Origin: Carya illinoinensis
Taxonomy: Eukaryota > Streptophyta > Magnoliopsida > Fagales > Juglandaceae
NCBI RefSeq assembly: GCF_018687715.1
Contig: NC_056758.1
Span: 38,535,467 to 38,599,466, forward strand
DNA length: 64,000 nt
Reading direction: 5' to 3'
Below are positions 21,328-35,300 of the stretch, in pieces. A program made the translations under genes and the position numbers. How positions within the stretch are numbered: position 1 is the first letter of the stretch; each line of letters begins with the position of its first letter. The notes under the pieces are model-generated. The model was not told where the DNA came from. It searched no databases and worked only from the letters and a program-made list of their open reading frames with translations.

Positions 21328-24300
21328 ATGGGAGCATCAGCCTTAGAGAAAGTATGCACTCTAGTCTCCTTTGTCTTGTTTGTTGGGTTGGTTTCGTCAC
21401 CAAATGCTGCTTTTGCTTCTGCTTCTTCCGAAGAAGCTGCTGCACTTCTAAAATGGAAAAACAGTCTTCAAAATGATACCCACAATAACCTACCCACTTG
21501 GACTTCCATTCCCAATAGTCCACGCAATTCTTCTGCCAATCCAAACCACAGTGCGAGCCCATGCACTTGGTTTGGTATTGCTTGCAACTCTATTGGAAGT
21601 GTCATCAGAATAAACCTCCCCAACTCTAGTTTGCAAGGTACGCTTCATGGGTTTTCTTTTTCTTCTTTGCCAAATGTTGCATATGTTGATCTCAGTATGA
21701 ATAATCTCCTTGGCAGGATTCCATCTCAAATTAGCTCCCTGTCCAAGCTCATTTATCTTGATTTGTCCATCAACCAGTTGTCAGGAAAAATCCCACCAGA
21801 AATTGGCCTCCTAACCAATCTACAAGTCCTTCACCTTTCTGAAAATCAGTTAAATGGCTCAATTCCTAAGGAAATAGGTCGCCTAGTGTCTCTAATTGAG
21901 CTCCATCTTGCCACAAACAGTTTAGACGGTTTCATTCCTATTTCTTTATGTAACTTGAGCAACCTTGCTTTCATGCATCTCTATGAAAATGAACTTTCCG
22001 GTTTCATTCCACAAGAAATTGGAAATCTCTCTAATCTGGTTGAACTCTTCGTTGATACAAACCACCTGACGGGTCCAATTCCTTCAACTCTTGGAAACTT
22101 GAAAAGGCTAACCTACTTGTATATGTACGACAATTCCTTTTCTGGTTCTATCCCTCCAGAAGTTGGAGACTTAAAGTCCCTCAAAGAACTTAGTTTTTTT
22201 GGAAACCATCTTCACGGTTCAATTCCGGCATCATTAGGTGATCTGGGAAATCTTTCCCTTCTTCATCTTTACGGTAATAACCTTTCTGGTACCATTCCTA
22301 AAGAGATGGGAAATTTGAAGAATATCAATGATATGGAATTGAGCGAAAACCAACTCCATGGTTCTATTCCAACTTCATTTGCTAAGTTGAGCAACTTGGA
22401 AATTTTATTTCTTCGTGACAATCAACTTTCTGGTCAAATTCCTAAAGGATTTGGAGATACCATGAACTTACTTAACTTGCAGCTGGACACAAACCAGTTT
22501 ACTGGTTATTTGCCCGAGAACATTTGTCGTGGTGGATCACTTCAAAATATTACTGCAAACAATAACCATTTCACTGGCCGAGTCCCCAGTAGCTTGAAAA
22601 ATTGCACCAGCTTAATCAGAGTCCGTTTGGACAGTAACCAACTCATTGGAGATATATCCGACGATTTTGGTGTCTATCCAAACTTGCGATTCATAGATCT
22701 AAGCAACAATAGATTTTTTGGCAGAATCTCAAGTAATTGGGGACAATGTCAACAATTACAAACCCTGCGAATCAGTGGAAACAACGTAAGTAATACTTTA
22801 CCACTCACGATTGGAAACTCGACACAGCTACGTGTACTTGATCTTTCTTTGAATCATATAGTTGGAGTGATTCCAAAAGAGATTGGAAGGTTGAGTTCTA
22901 TAGTGAAATTGATGTTGAATGGGAATCAACTCTCTGGTACCATTCCTTCAGAATTTGGATCATTGACTCGTCTTGAATATATTGACATGTCCACCAACAA
23001 ACTGAGCAAGTCAATTCCAAATAATTTTGGAAACTTCGTGCACTTGAACTTCTTCAATTTAAGCTACAACAATTTTAGCGGGGCGCTTCCAATTCAACTT
23101 TTGAGCTTATCTCAGATCACCACATTAGATATGAGTTTCAACTCTCTAGATGGAGAGATACCATCAGAAATTGACAAAATGCAAAGCTTGGAGACTTTGA
23201 ATCTCTCCCACAATGATCTTTCTGGTTTCATTCCACCTGCTTTCGAAAAAATGCATGGCTTGTTACAAGTTGACATATCCTACAATGAATTGAAGGGTCC
23301 CATTCCTGATTGCAAAGCGTTCCAAATTGCTCCTATAGAAGCATTGCAAGGGAACAAGGAGTTGTGCGGTAACATTACAGGATTGCAACCTTGCAATCCT
23401 TCCATGATACACAAACATAGTTCCAAGAAAAACCAAAAATTCATTTTTTTGGTCACTTTCCCTATTCTTGGAGCACTTATGGTTCTCCTTGTTTGCTTTC
23501 GAATTTTTTTCATTGTGCGAAGAAGAAACAAAGGTCCACAATCAGAAAAGGTCAACCTGTATAAAGAAGTTGTTTCGGTATCAACTTTCAATGGAAGAAC
23601 AATGTACCAAGATATCATAAAAGCAACCAACGATTTTGATGGGATATATTGCATTGGGAAGGGAGGATATGGAAGTGTCTATAAAGTAAAGTTGCCTTCT
23701 GGTGAGATCGTAGCTGTGAAAAAACTCCACACACTAAGGGATAGTGAGAACGAATTCCAAAAGGAGTTCTTGAATGAGATAAGAGCATTAACAGAAATAC
23801 GACATCGAAATATCATTAAATTTCATGGTTTCTGTTCAAGTGCACAGTATTCGTTTTTGGTTTATCAATACCTCGAAAGAGGTAATTTGGCTGCAATCTT
23901 GGAGAATGAAGATTCTGCCAAAGTACTGGACTGGAGCAAGAGATTAATCATTATTAAAGGAGTGGCTTATGCTTTGTCCTACTTGCACCATGATTGCACA
24001 CCACCAATTATTCATCGAGACATCTCGAGTAGCAACATTTTGTTGGATTCTCAATATGAAGCTCGTGTTTCGGACTTTGGCTGTGCTAAACTTTTGAAGC
24101 TAGACTCTTCTAATTGGACTTCCCTTGCTGGCACATACGGATATATAGCACCCGGTAACGTTATATTGTTGTTATCTTAAATTAAGATTGTTATAATAAG
24201 CAACTATCTATGTTGATTTTTTTCTTATATTTTCATGGCAGAGCTTGCTTACACGATGAAGCCAACAGAGAAATGTGATGTATATAGCTTTGGAGTGTTG

Positions 24301-24570
24301 GCATTAGAAGTCATAAAGGGAAAGCATCTAGGTGATTTCATATCCATACTACAATCTTCTTCAGATAAAGAAAAAATACAGCTGATGGATGTGTTGGACC
24401 AGCGCCTTCCATCTCCAACACTTCGGGTGGAGGATGAACTAATGGTAGTTGTAAAGCTTGCAACCGACTGCTTAAATGTCCATCCACAATCTAGGCCAAC
24501 CATGCATATGATTTCTAAAGTCTTATCAGCACATGCAAGGCATGCATTTCTAGAGCGGCCATCTATGTAG
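21328..24570 (+). CDS. LRR receptor-like kinase, MIK2-type (LRR XII/XI-like)
   Basis: Exons 21328-24154 and 24242-24570; 1051 aa. Signal peptide about 1-31 ([18 protein letters not shown]), LRR N-terminal cap with CTWFGIAC, about two dozen plant LRRs of the LxxNxLxGxIPxE type up to about 670, Cys pair near [12 protein letters not shown], one membrane helix at about 704-729, and a cytoplasmic kinase: glycine loop [11 protein letters not shown] about 777, [15 protein letters not shown] about 895, DFG about 914, GTYGYIAPE at the splice junction. The HRD Arg and all catalytic residues are present, so an active kinase is expected. Relatives named MDIS1-interacting receptor like kinase 2 perceive peptides in defence and pollen-tube guidance; the ligand here is unknown. 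The single intron lies after GYIAP, usual for this group. Without splicing the frame would end eight codons into the intron. Start chosen by the signal peptide and nearby TATA box. Confidence 0.94.
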
Positions 24571-25267
24571 GCAGTGACACAAGGAAAGTCATGGGTCAGA
24601 AGCGTTTCGAGTATCGAGACTAATAAGGCTTAAAATTGTGTTGATTTAGGATAATTAATGATTATGTTTTCTTTCTTTTCATCCTAAATATCTATCTGTA
24701 ATCTCATGATGTGTCTTTGAAGTAAGGTTTCTAAAACCATTAAGGTTCCTCAATATGATCTGAATTAAAGAAACTTAGATATATGATATTTGTTAAAAAG
24801 GGCTTTGGAGTAGCTATCACAAAAGGCTCCACATGATAAGATTTCTAATATATTTTTCTAATGTCCGCATTAAGCTTATTTATGTATATATAAATTAGCA
24901 GTCATGCCATAAGACTTGAAGTCCCAAAACCAGGAGATTTGATCAAATAAGCTTCTCAAAATCACGAAGAACTATAGCAATAAGAAATCCAGGCATGAGA
25001 CATAATTAGACAGCTGACCGTTCCTCCGATCATATGAAATATCATACATCATAAATTACTAAGTTTAGGTCAACAACAAGACAACAGAACAACATAGACA
25101 CATCCTTGTGATGAGCCAGTATAAGCAAAACTTGATTTTTACACTTCTTAGACTCAGGAAGGATAGGTAATATACTAGTGCCCTAGATAGATAAGAGTAC
25201 TCATTGTTATTCAAAATCTTGGTATTCTTTAGAGAATAACCATAATCTTACCAAAGGCTAATACACA
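24571..25267. other. convergent spacer between LRR kinase and Pumilio genes
   Basis: No gene. The two genes end tail to tail here, so it must hold both 3' UTRs. AT-rich; no clear poly(A) signal was singled out. Confidence 0.5.
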
Positions 25268-25788
25268 TCACTTCTTCAAGAGTTTCCGTGAGAAAATCCT
25301 CTTGCAATATGGGCTGGTACTTAAAATTTTGTGAGCCTCCACTTCTTCGACCAGTGAAGCATGAAGAGGGCCCTTGAGTGAACCAAATTAAAGCGTATGT
25401 GAGAGAGATAGACAGACAGATTCTCCAGCACTAAACAATCAATAATATGATGGATGTATAAAAGCAATTTTGAGTGGGAATCCTACTTCTCTTACCTTGG
25501 TAACTGCTAAAGCACATTGAATGACATAGTTGGCAAAGCGGTCCTGCAATAACTGGTCAAAGTGAGACTCTGAGAGCAGCTCACGGATGATTCTAGGCCT
25601 ATGTTCTTCAAAATGCGTAAGGCATTTTTCCACCACATGGCTACTAAACTTCTGCTTAGAGAGCTGTACGAAGTTTCCTTTGAACTGAGAAAACAATTTA
25701 GCACTTGCAGATGGGATCTTTAGCTCTATAATATACTGAACAACATAATTTCTGCATCTCAGAAAGAACAAATAATTTAGCCTTATTA

Positions 25789-25835
<47 letters not shown>

Positions 25836-28800
25836 CTTAAGATAACAACAGCTAAACTGGAATGTGGATTCTGAAATCAAATCATATGAATGTCAAAATA
25901 GATGGAGAAAACAGATAAGACAGCCAAAGCATATTATAAGTGTTAAGGTTCTTATCAAAAGCATCTTGTGATATGAGCAAGGGCAGAATGAGCTAGTATC
26001 TAGTTCTTAAAATACTTTTTAGAAAAGGGTGTCCTAATTGTGATATCTCAACTGAATGTAGCCTCACAAGTAAACCAACCCAGTTGCACATACCCTTACC
26101 AAATGTCACATACCTTATGACGATGCTCAAGAGAAAATGTGGAAAGATAAGATCCCATTATATTGGGTGCAAAAGGAGAAGAACGAAGGGCAATAGAAAA
26201 CATGAGCAACAAAAGGTTCGTATTCCTAAAATATAACATTAGAACTTAATGCTCATATCCTAAAAGCTTACAAAAAAGGAACCCAGTTAGTTGGCATTAT
26301 GGTTTAATTATTGAATAGAATAGTAGTAGATAAAAAATATGCAAATAATATGTATTTAGCTTGAATATGGTAAGAAGAATGCTATGCGATATATCATTTT
26401 TTCTTTAGCGTTGAATACATCTCTATATTAGCATGCGGAGACACCATTTCAAGCTCTAAGGGTGTAGCATATAGGTCATAGTTTAGCCATTTCAGGGATA
26501 TGCACCCTGTCAGTGCGGCACTCAACTTACATAGCATTGAAGGATCATATGCTGATCAAACGTTCTGTGATTGTGAACAGGTATTAGAAATTTTAACTCA
26601 TATCGCATCGGTGAAACACTCCATCAATATGGTCTGTAATGCAATAATTTTTTCGCCTAAAAATTACAAGAAAAACATGTGAACAGCTCCATAATTACAG
26701 ATCCAAGTTTACACTTGCATCTCAAGGTGGAATGAAGAGAATTTTGGTGAGTACAATGTTTTATTTCATCAAAACTGGCAATAAGAATCCACATGCCAAA
26801 TATGGTCGTATGGATAATCATGTCAAGCTGGGATTTATGGTCGGCAAACAAAGGAAAAAAAAAAAAAACTGATATGCTTGTGAATGTTTGCAAAGGATTA
26901 CCCGTAGGGGTCTTGAGCAAGGAGAATCCCATTTCTAGAAACTTCACCCGCCAACTTATCTCGATGTTCTGCAACTGAACGTGCAATGCAGCGTTGCAAT
27001 ACACAACATCCATGCCTATGAGTTGCCATGTCGACACAAAACTTTGTAGCAGCAACAAAGATAAACTGCAAAGGAAACAAGAACATGAAAGTTTAAAATC
27101 TGTTTTGAGAAACAAAACTGGCAGTCGGATATCAAAAATCACTATCAAGATCTTAGGAAAGCATATAATCTAACAAGGTAAATTTCTTTAATGATCATGA
27201 AATAGCATAGAACCACATTATAAGTTGAACTCCATTGTTCAAGTCATCATTGTTAAAGGAGGAATCGCAACAGAGGGAAAAGTCATTATGATGAATCATG
27301 CCATGCTCTTTGTTGTGATAATTATCCTTTTCTACTTGCTCAATTGTAGCTGCACTCAAGGGGAAACCAAACAGGCCCTACTTTCGTATAGATTCTCCCA
27401 TTGAAGGTGCAAAGCTTAAGAATTTAAGAACATGCATATAATAATATGTTGCCTGCATGAAACAGATCAGGGATAGGGATAATCTATAATGTATGAGTTG
27501 ATTACATAAGTAATTTCACCCCTTTTATGTGATTTGAATAAAAACTACAGTTTCAAAGACCTTGAAATTTTGATAATTTGCTTAATTTTCTTGTTCTTGA
27601 AGAAGTATCACCTTAGCCCCTACTATTGACACTCCTGCATTAGAACAAGTATACAAGTGCGCTTACTGGCATCCACCCCAGCACAGAAGAAAAAAAGAAA
27701 TTACAAGAAGAGAAGGATGGGCATTATTATTACTAAAGCCTTCCAATTCATCATGTTATCAATACAACAAAATCTGATTTCTTTTGGAAATCAAAAAACT
27801 GAATTGGCATGCCCACTACACCAAAAAGCATCATCCCAAAGAGTCTGAGAGCACAAACTAAATACTTTTGTAAACCACTAACTGATAACGATTTGATAGG
27901 ACTCGAAGGTGAAAATCTAATCTTCCATGAACGAATAAAAAGAAAAAGTTCCGGAGTATATGGCCTTCCTCTTATATGCACAACGTGGCATATAGCAGAA
28001 TGGTGAGGAAGGACACATGTAGCTTGAGCCAAGAAACTGGAATAAAGTCTGTAGAGTTGAGTTGGCATCATTGCATTGAAATCCACAAGATTAAAAGAAG
28101 AAGAAAAAAGAAAAATATTAGATCAGAACATGTCATTTTTAAGGATACGTGGCACGAAACTGCAGTCTACAGGAGAACGACCGATATGAAGTGCTATTGA
28201 TTTAAAAAAAGAAAACAATTTTTCAGGACACTTAGACTTGTACATAGCAATTTTAAAAAAAAAAAAAAATCTCATGAAGAACATCGAAGGTATAACATGA
28301 ATTAAAAGAGCATTAGGGAAAACATGCATTCAACCTAAAGAGCCAAATCCCGACAGTCAAAATTAAAAGAAAAGTGACAAAAAAATCTATACCTTATTAT
28401 CATCATTGCTAAAGCATTGCAAGCAACGTTGTATCACATGGTTGCCATTCGGATCCTTAACAAGAGCAAGAAAACCTGGTTCAAGTGCAGAGTTAACCAG
28501 CGAAATCTGTTTCTTAGCTCGGACCGTCTCTATCAACTTCTGTACCACACGCGTGCTGATACCACAGTACCAATTTCATTAAAAAAACAACAGAAATTGT
28601 ATAAAAAAATCGAAATTATACTGGGAAAACAGCAATGATAAATCATCGATGAAGAATTTACCCATGTGGATCTATAGATATTCTGATGAGTTGTCCTGGT
28701 TGGTTGGTCGCCATGAGCACGGTCTGCATTCTCTGTTCTTCGTTGCACACGTCCAGCAACTTCTGTACAAGATAATTTCCAAATGGGTCCGTCATAAACT

Positions 28801-30163
28801 CAACAAGGTGACCGATGATTTCCTTAAATATGATCTGCACGTCTTGACACGTTCCCTTATCAAACAGCCTTTGTAAGAAGCGACATCCATGTTGATCCTT
28901 TGCTAAGAAATATATATAACCCTGGATCTCAGCCAAAGAACTAAAGGGTCGTTGCAAGAATAATGGACAATCACTACTCGGACGCGGACCATTTTCACAA
29001 ATTTTCCCAAAATTATAGTAACTATCCCATTCAGAGTTTTTCCCTCTATGGTTTGTTCCTGCCATCTCGTTGTAGCAATTCTTCTTAAGACTCCTTGAAG
29101 CGTTGGGTTTACTGTTGATGGCATAATTCATAGTGTTCCCTTTTATGATGAAACTATCCTCACAAGTAAAAGCCTCGACGTCCCTTGCACCTCTCAGAGA
29201 TACAGATTGAGGAACCACGTTATTTGGGATTGCTCGAGTCCTTTCGTTGATCATGGAACGACTGCTTAAGGAATCATCCACATTCAAAGCCAGCTTGGGG
29301 TGGTGTATCGACCGAGGGGAACTCAGTGGTTCCATAAGACCCCCCACTCCATTAGAATCCGTCTCACACCATGGAGTGCTAATAGAAGCATCATTAAGGT
29401 AAGGCCAAACTGTAGTTAGGTTCTGTCTTTGAACGCCTCCATAGTAACAGCCACTTCCAGTTCCACGTTCATTTCTTTTCTCCGGTAAAACATTCATATG
29501 GTTTGTGTTAGAATTGGGGCCAGAACACAAAGCATTAAACGGATGATGAGCGAGATAAGACCCCATTGAATCACTCTCTCTATATCCACCCCGCAAACCA
29601 AGCAAATTCAACCTCCTATTATCGTTAAAACTGGCCGGAACTCCAAGACGAGAGGATTGAAAACCCTCAAAATCAAAAGCACCATTGCTAAAACCTTCCC
29701 CATATTTTTCCGCATTCCATGGGATAGTCGCACCTAAATAAGGATGACCAAACCCAAACCCATCGGAATCCACCTCAAATCCCCTCATATTAGTACCATC
29801 CCTCTGTTCATCACTGATATGCATTCTATGAAAAGTCTCAGACAACCCCATGCCATCCCCCGGCTTCCCATTAATGCTCGAGTAACGGGTACTGGGTGTT
29901 TGATGCTTAGCCTCCTCAAATGAAATAGGATATGGCGAACCGTCCTCAGAGGAGCAAAACCCATTAGAGAAAGAACTCGAAGAAGACGACCCTGACCGCA
30001 GAGAAACTCTGCTAATAGGTGAACCATTCCCAAACTGATGATGGTGGTGACGATTAGAATGATTGAGGTACGGAGCATTTGGATTGGGGATCTCATTCAT
30101 CAACATTTCAAGCTCTCCGTTCCTCTTCATGTTCTCTGTGACGTTCCTATCTTTCTCGGCCAT
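25268..30163 (-). CDS. Pumilio-family (PUF) RNA-binding protein, APUM7/8/12-like
   Basis: Exons 28662-30163, 28393-28555, 26902-27065, 25496-25751, 25268-25372; 729 aa. The first ~400 residues are low-complexity (Ser, Asn, Gly, His) and poorly conserved. The C-terminal part holds eight PUF repeats, recognisable by their RNA-reading helices: HGCRFLQ, FGNYLVQ, HGTRVVQ, NGNHVIQ, HGCCVLQ, YGNYVVQ, FSSHVVE, FANYVIQ. It ends GPLHASLV...SPYCKRIFSRKLLKK, the typical C-terminus of this plant clade. PUF proteins bind 8-nt sites in mRNA 3' UTRs and repress translation or speed decay, mostly in the cytoplasm. Repeat 7 (FSSHVVE) departs from the usual [NH]-x-V-x-Q reading pattern, so base choice there may be relaxed. 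Introns 2 (1327 bp) and 3 (1150 bp) are long; intron 3 has a GA repeat. Start chosen as the first ATG of the long frame. Confidence 0.94.
25792..25834. repeat. (GA)n microsatellite in Pumilio intron 3
   Basis: About 21 GA units, 41 bases upstream of exon 4 on the minus strand. There it reads as (TC)n and so could act as an extended polypyrimidine tract. Confidence 0.95.
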
Positions 30164-30569
30164 TGTTTTGGACGTACTAATAAAGGACGGACAAACAAAA
30201 GAAACGAGGAAAGTATATGTAAATCCCAGGAAACAAAGAGAACCAAAGGACTCAATATCCCAAAAGCCGCACCAGGGACGGGTTCAGAGACGCTAGAAGT
30301 TGATCATATAAAAGGCCGTAAATTGCAATCGACTGCGAATGCGACGACTCGTTCGCGAAATGATGGTTTTATTTATTTGAATCTCATATTCGATTCGATT
30401 CGATTCGGTAATGCGATTTTAGTGAAAGAACGAGACACTGGGGGGTTTTTCTGTTTCTGATAGTTTGTTTGGGTGCGGAGTATACGGTTCTGTCACCCTT
30501 AACGCTCACACCATTAAAATGAACACACTGAAGTGTGAAGAGGGCGCCGCACTCACTACAATGAAAAAT

Positions 30570-30617
<48 letters not shown>

Positions 30618-32306
30618 CCCGGTAAATTTCTAATTTTTTTTAAAATTAATTTATTATATTTAAGCTTCATTTTGATTGGTTGGTTCTGTTATATGATTAT
30701 CCTTCAGATCCTGGTAACTTCCATGCCTTTACTTCAGGGATTCTCAAATCTTCATATTTTAAATATTCTGTTACAATTTAAATATCTTAAAAAAAAAATG
30801 GAATATTATTTCATTTACTAATTGGATGATAATTCAATACTAATCTTAATGTAGATTTCGTTATATATTTTCTTCCTAATCTCTATTAATATTTGATTTT
30901 TATGACTCTCCTCCGGTCATTGATAATTATGCACTCAAAACACTATCTAATTGGTTACCTTTGAGAGACAATTTATTTTTCTATGGCATCTCAACAAACT
31001 CCATTCAAATTGATATACAAAGAATAAGATTTTTCATCTGAGACTTCAAACATATTCACAAACATCTTAATCTACTAACAAAATGTCGAATCCTCTTTTG
31101 GAATAATCATCATCGTCACCTGTCCTAATCTCGTAAATCAGTCCAAATTTATTTAGTAATTTTTCATTTCATGACTTGGGAACAAGATAGATCCAAAGGA
31201 TGAATGCCACGTGTCTCATGATCGGAGATATACAACACATGGCAGAAATCCAATGGGTCCAACCAAGCCGAGTTTCATCAACCATGGGTTTAAAATTCAG
31301 TAACATTTTAACACAATTCTAAATAATAAACGAGTTTACATGTTGATAACGGTTTAGCAGCAATAGGAGAATGAGATGGCTTCCGTAGGATAATGGGAAG
31401 GACGCAATACCCAATTTTGGGTCCAAAAAGGAGCCGCCTTTGGTTTGTAGTGTATCCATTTGGGAGAGGAGATAAGATGCCATTTTGGTTCTCCTTCTCA
31501 TTGCTGATGATACCCAACATCCACATTGGTTTTCAAATGAGAAATGCAATTCCTTGTGTTAATTCCCCTCTCATTCAACTACATTGATAAGAGTATCAAA
31601 GAAAGAAACCTGTTCTTTCGGTCTGCCAGCTCAAATCCCTCTTTTGTTATTATCATTAATTTCTTTTTCTTTTTTTCTTTTTTTCCTGTTACGTTTTTGA
31701 TTGGGACAAATAGATGGTACAAGATACCCACCACACTCCCCCACTCCCAGCCGTCGGCTTCGACAGTTTCAACAGCTCAGCCTTTAAGAGCGCACCTACT
31801 ACAAGCGCCAGTCCGACACCTGTACTTTCACCGTTCCGCAATGACCCAGGTTTTCTCCTCTCTCCCCCCTGCAAATGCTGCACAAATCTCTCTCACTTCC
31901 CCACTTTCTCAGAAACAAACTGGACTGGGTGTACGGACCAAAACGCAAAGTTTAAAAAAAGGAGGAATAAAATTAAATAAAATAAATAATCCCGGATAGA
32001 CGGCGTTCAAGCATCACATTCAAGAAATAAAAGAGGTAAATGACTGAGATTTTTATCCCGGTAACAACAGCCCAAGCACTTTCACTTAAGACAGGCAGCA
32101 AAATGCACGAGAGAGATTATGAACATACAAACCCCCAATTAATTAGTACATAGTCCATAGTTCTGGTCGACTTTTGCTAAAAACCTATGACCATTCCCAA
32201 GACCCCAGAATGAAATGTCAAATAATATATAATAACACATCCCCACTAGGACTAGGACAAAACCAAACACCCAAGCAATAAAACAAGCAATGTTAGACCT
32301 AACAAG
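30164..32306. other. Pumilio leader/promoter and spacer to the HN1-like gene
   Basis: 30164-30460 is the probable Pumilio 5' leader. A (AG)n repeat lies at 30573-30612. The rest is spacer and the 3' UTR of the HN1-like gene (up to 32306). Open frames of 64-151 codons at 31300-32000 resemble nothing known. Confidence 0.45.
30573..30612. repeat. (AG)n microsatellite
   Basis: 20 uninterrupted AG units in the Pumilio promoter region. Confidence 0.95.
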
Positions 32307-35300
32307 TTAAACCAACGCAATGCTGCTCTCGCCGCCAGGGGGCTTGCGTACACCACCTAGATAGTCTCTAGATTCTACCTTCCCGTCAGCAAAGATGTCG
32401 TTGCCACTTATCTCTCGCAATTTTGCTGTACTCAGTGGTTTCTCGGAGGATGATGGAAGTACATCGCCTTTGAATATGTCATTTCCCGACAGCTCGGCAA
32501 ATTTCTGGTTATATATTTTCTTGGCTGTCTTGACCAGAGGCTCCTCATTGGACATAATACTGCTCTGACCTCCAGGAGGCTATGAATAAACCCGAATTAG
32601 GAACAGTTAGATACTTGGATTATGTAGACAATAAAGAACAGAACAAAAGACAAGTATATATACAAAGAGCAGCAGCTTGAGGGTGAGAAAGAACGAAGGA
32701 AAAGAAAATTGTATATGGCAAGCCTGTGATGTACAATATCTATTTGGGCAACGCATATATTAAAAAGTTTTGATCCTATGACCTCGTGATATGCTGTCTT
32801 AACCATCAGAAAAATACTACACTACATAGACAATTTTGAAAAACCTATTTATTAACTTCCTAATGCATCAAACTTGAAACCTGCTATACTGTCAACCGCG
32901 GAGAAAAGGCTTTAAAACTTATTCCAATCTTAATTGTACAGTTTCTACAAGCCAATATATGAGTATATCCATGAAATATACCTATATTTTTGTATTTTTT
33001 TAATGCCAGAGAACCTCGCCCAGACAAGACCCTTCGGACCCACCCATAAAATATACCTATAAATTAGACAATATACCGCGCGCTCACACAGAGAGAGAGA
33101 GAGAGAGAGAGATCAGAAAACTTGTGCATCCAACGAAGTTCACTCACATTAGAAACTTTGACCGATGTGCTGACATTATGAGAAGCAGGTTCCCCTATTT
33201 CTATGCTTCCTTTCAAGTCCAATATGCGAGCCGTTACCGGTCGAGGTAAAATTTCAGGAGGGGGTGCAAAGATGTCATGTCCAGAAAGCTCCTTGCACTT
33301 CGCATCAGAAAGCTGCTTCTTCAACTTCGCATCCTCACTATCCAGGGTCCCACTTAGCTCGCGCTGCTTTGCAACCTCAGGCAGAGTTGTAGGTTTTTTT
33401 GGAGAAACACTCTCTTCATCACCAAATGAGATATGGCTAATTCCTGCGACCGCTTGCTGGAAAGTCCAACCAATAGTTAACATGGATACAGAGATCCTTA
33501 TTTCCACAGAATTTTTCAAAAAGATATTAAAATATACCTGGTACATGCGTATTCCCGTTTTGTTAGATGGAGTAGGTTTGGCGCTCTCAGATTCTTCCTC
33601 ATCCTTTTCTCCATTAAATATGCCACTACCGGTCATCTCCTTCATTTTATACCCTGAACAAGGCTTCCTGAAAATTGCAAGGTAAACTATTTCAGAAAAC
33701 CTTGGATAAATAGCATAGACACCAAGAAGGTGCATAATAATCATATTGGACACTAGAGGTTTCCTTTTAGTGCATCATTTGATAGAAGGCTTCATTACAT
33801 ATCATCTTCCATTTGCATCAAACATTGTGGCATCAGTAAAGAAACATTAGTACAGCACAACACGGCAAAAAGCAGTGGCAAAAATGAACTGGCACCAAAA
33901 ATATGTTATGAGTATTCTGCCTCATTCTTTTGCCGTTCCTTAAAATCTTACTTCTCTTTTACAAACATTGCAGTAATAATATGTTAAAGGGAATGGTGCC
34001 ATTTAATTTTGCTCATCAGTTGTTCCATTGGCATGTTTCCGTGGCCAGAGACGATGACTCCGATTTATTCTGATGGTGCAAACACAATAAGATGCCTTCA
34101 AATATTAATACTATTCAAATTAATGGAACGTTGAAACATGTCATAAAAGTCATTTGTGTTTTGACGATAGTACTGCCATAATTAAGCAAAATTGCATGGT
34201 ACGAAACAATGGCATGCATCAGGTGCTAAAGCTGTCTAGGGCATGAGGGATCAAAATTTCTAGCGACGAGTTTGCTGCAACCGCCCCCCACCTTTCCCCA
34301 AAGAAAATAAAATGAAGAAAAAATCCTTGGACTACACATGTTTTGTAAAGCAATGAGAATTCATTTCTTTTTTCGTATACAAGTAAAGCATTGAAAACTA
34401 AAAGACAGTAGATGAATTAACTCATAAATCCAGATATGGACTTTGCTTGGTAACATATTTAAAAACTAGTATGTGTGTGTGTAACACATCATTTAGCCAT
34501 GGATAAGGATTTTGATAAAAATTTTAAAATTGCCGCCCGTACAGAACCCATGCATCCGTCTCAAACTAACAAGAATGAGCAGCAATACCGAAGATTAGAC
34601 CAAGATCACTCTCAATGGGAGGGAACAAAATGCGACCCAAGGGATAGATGGATTGCAAAGAGCAATCAGGCCCAACTATATTCATGGAAGGAATTCAGAA
34701 TAATGTGGTCACGATTAAGACGTAAAAGCCAACCTTAGATCCGAACATTTGGGGTCCGAAAGATTATGTGTTTTAATTCGATACATGAAAAATGTTGGGA
34801 TACCTCCGAGATTTGAAATCATACGCAGCAATCTTCGGAGAGATAAAATATATATATATATATTAAAATTAGTTCGTTGAAATTCACCCAGTGACTACGT
34901 AGATCAATCACAAATCATCGAATTGACCGGCCTCCACGAATTAACTGAAGCTACGAAAAAAAGAAAAAGTTTGTCTAAGAAAACCAAAACGAAAGCACCT
35001 TAAGCGGAAAACACACAGTCAACCGTGAGTAAAAACTCTGAAACTGAGAACTGTAAGTAAAAGAGATAGAGAAAGGCATGCAAACATAATGAAAAACGTA
35101 AAAAACGCCGATGAAAAGCCGATGAAAAGCAGAGCTAAAACTAAAATCTAAATTTTGTTTTTTTTAAATCCGCTCTCTTATAATTTCACTCCATTGTGGT
35201 CCAAAAAAAAAAATATTCCAAAAAATGGGAAACGAAACCTGAACATAAAGCAGAAATGCAAGCACGACTTGCAAATTAGGAGAAGAATAAACAGAAGCAG

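Noticed and set aside
31544..31999. 151-codon plus-strand frame
   Set aside because: Low-complexity composition, no domain, no splice context; lies in spacer near a gene's 3' end.
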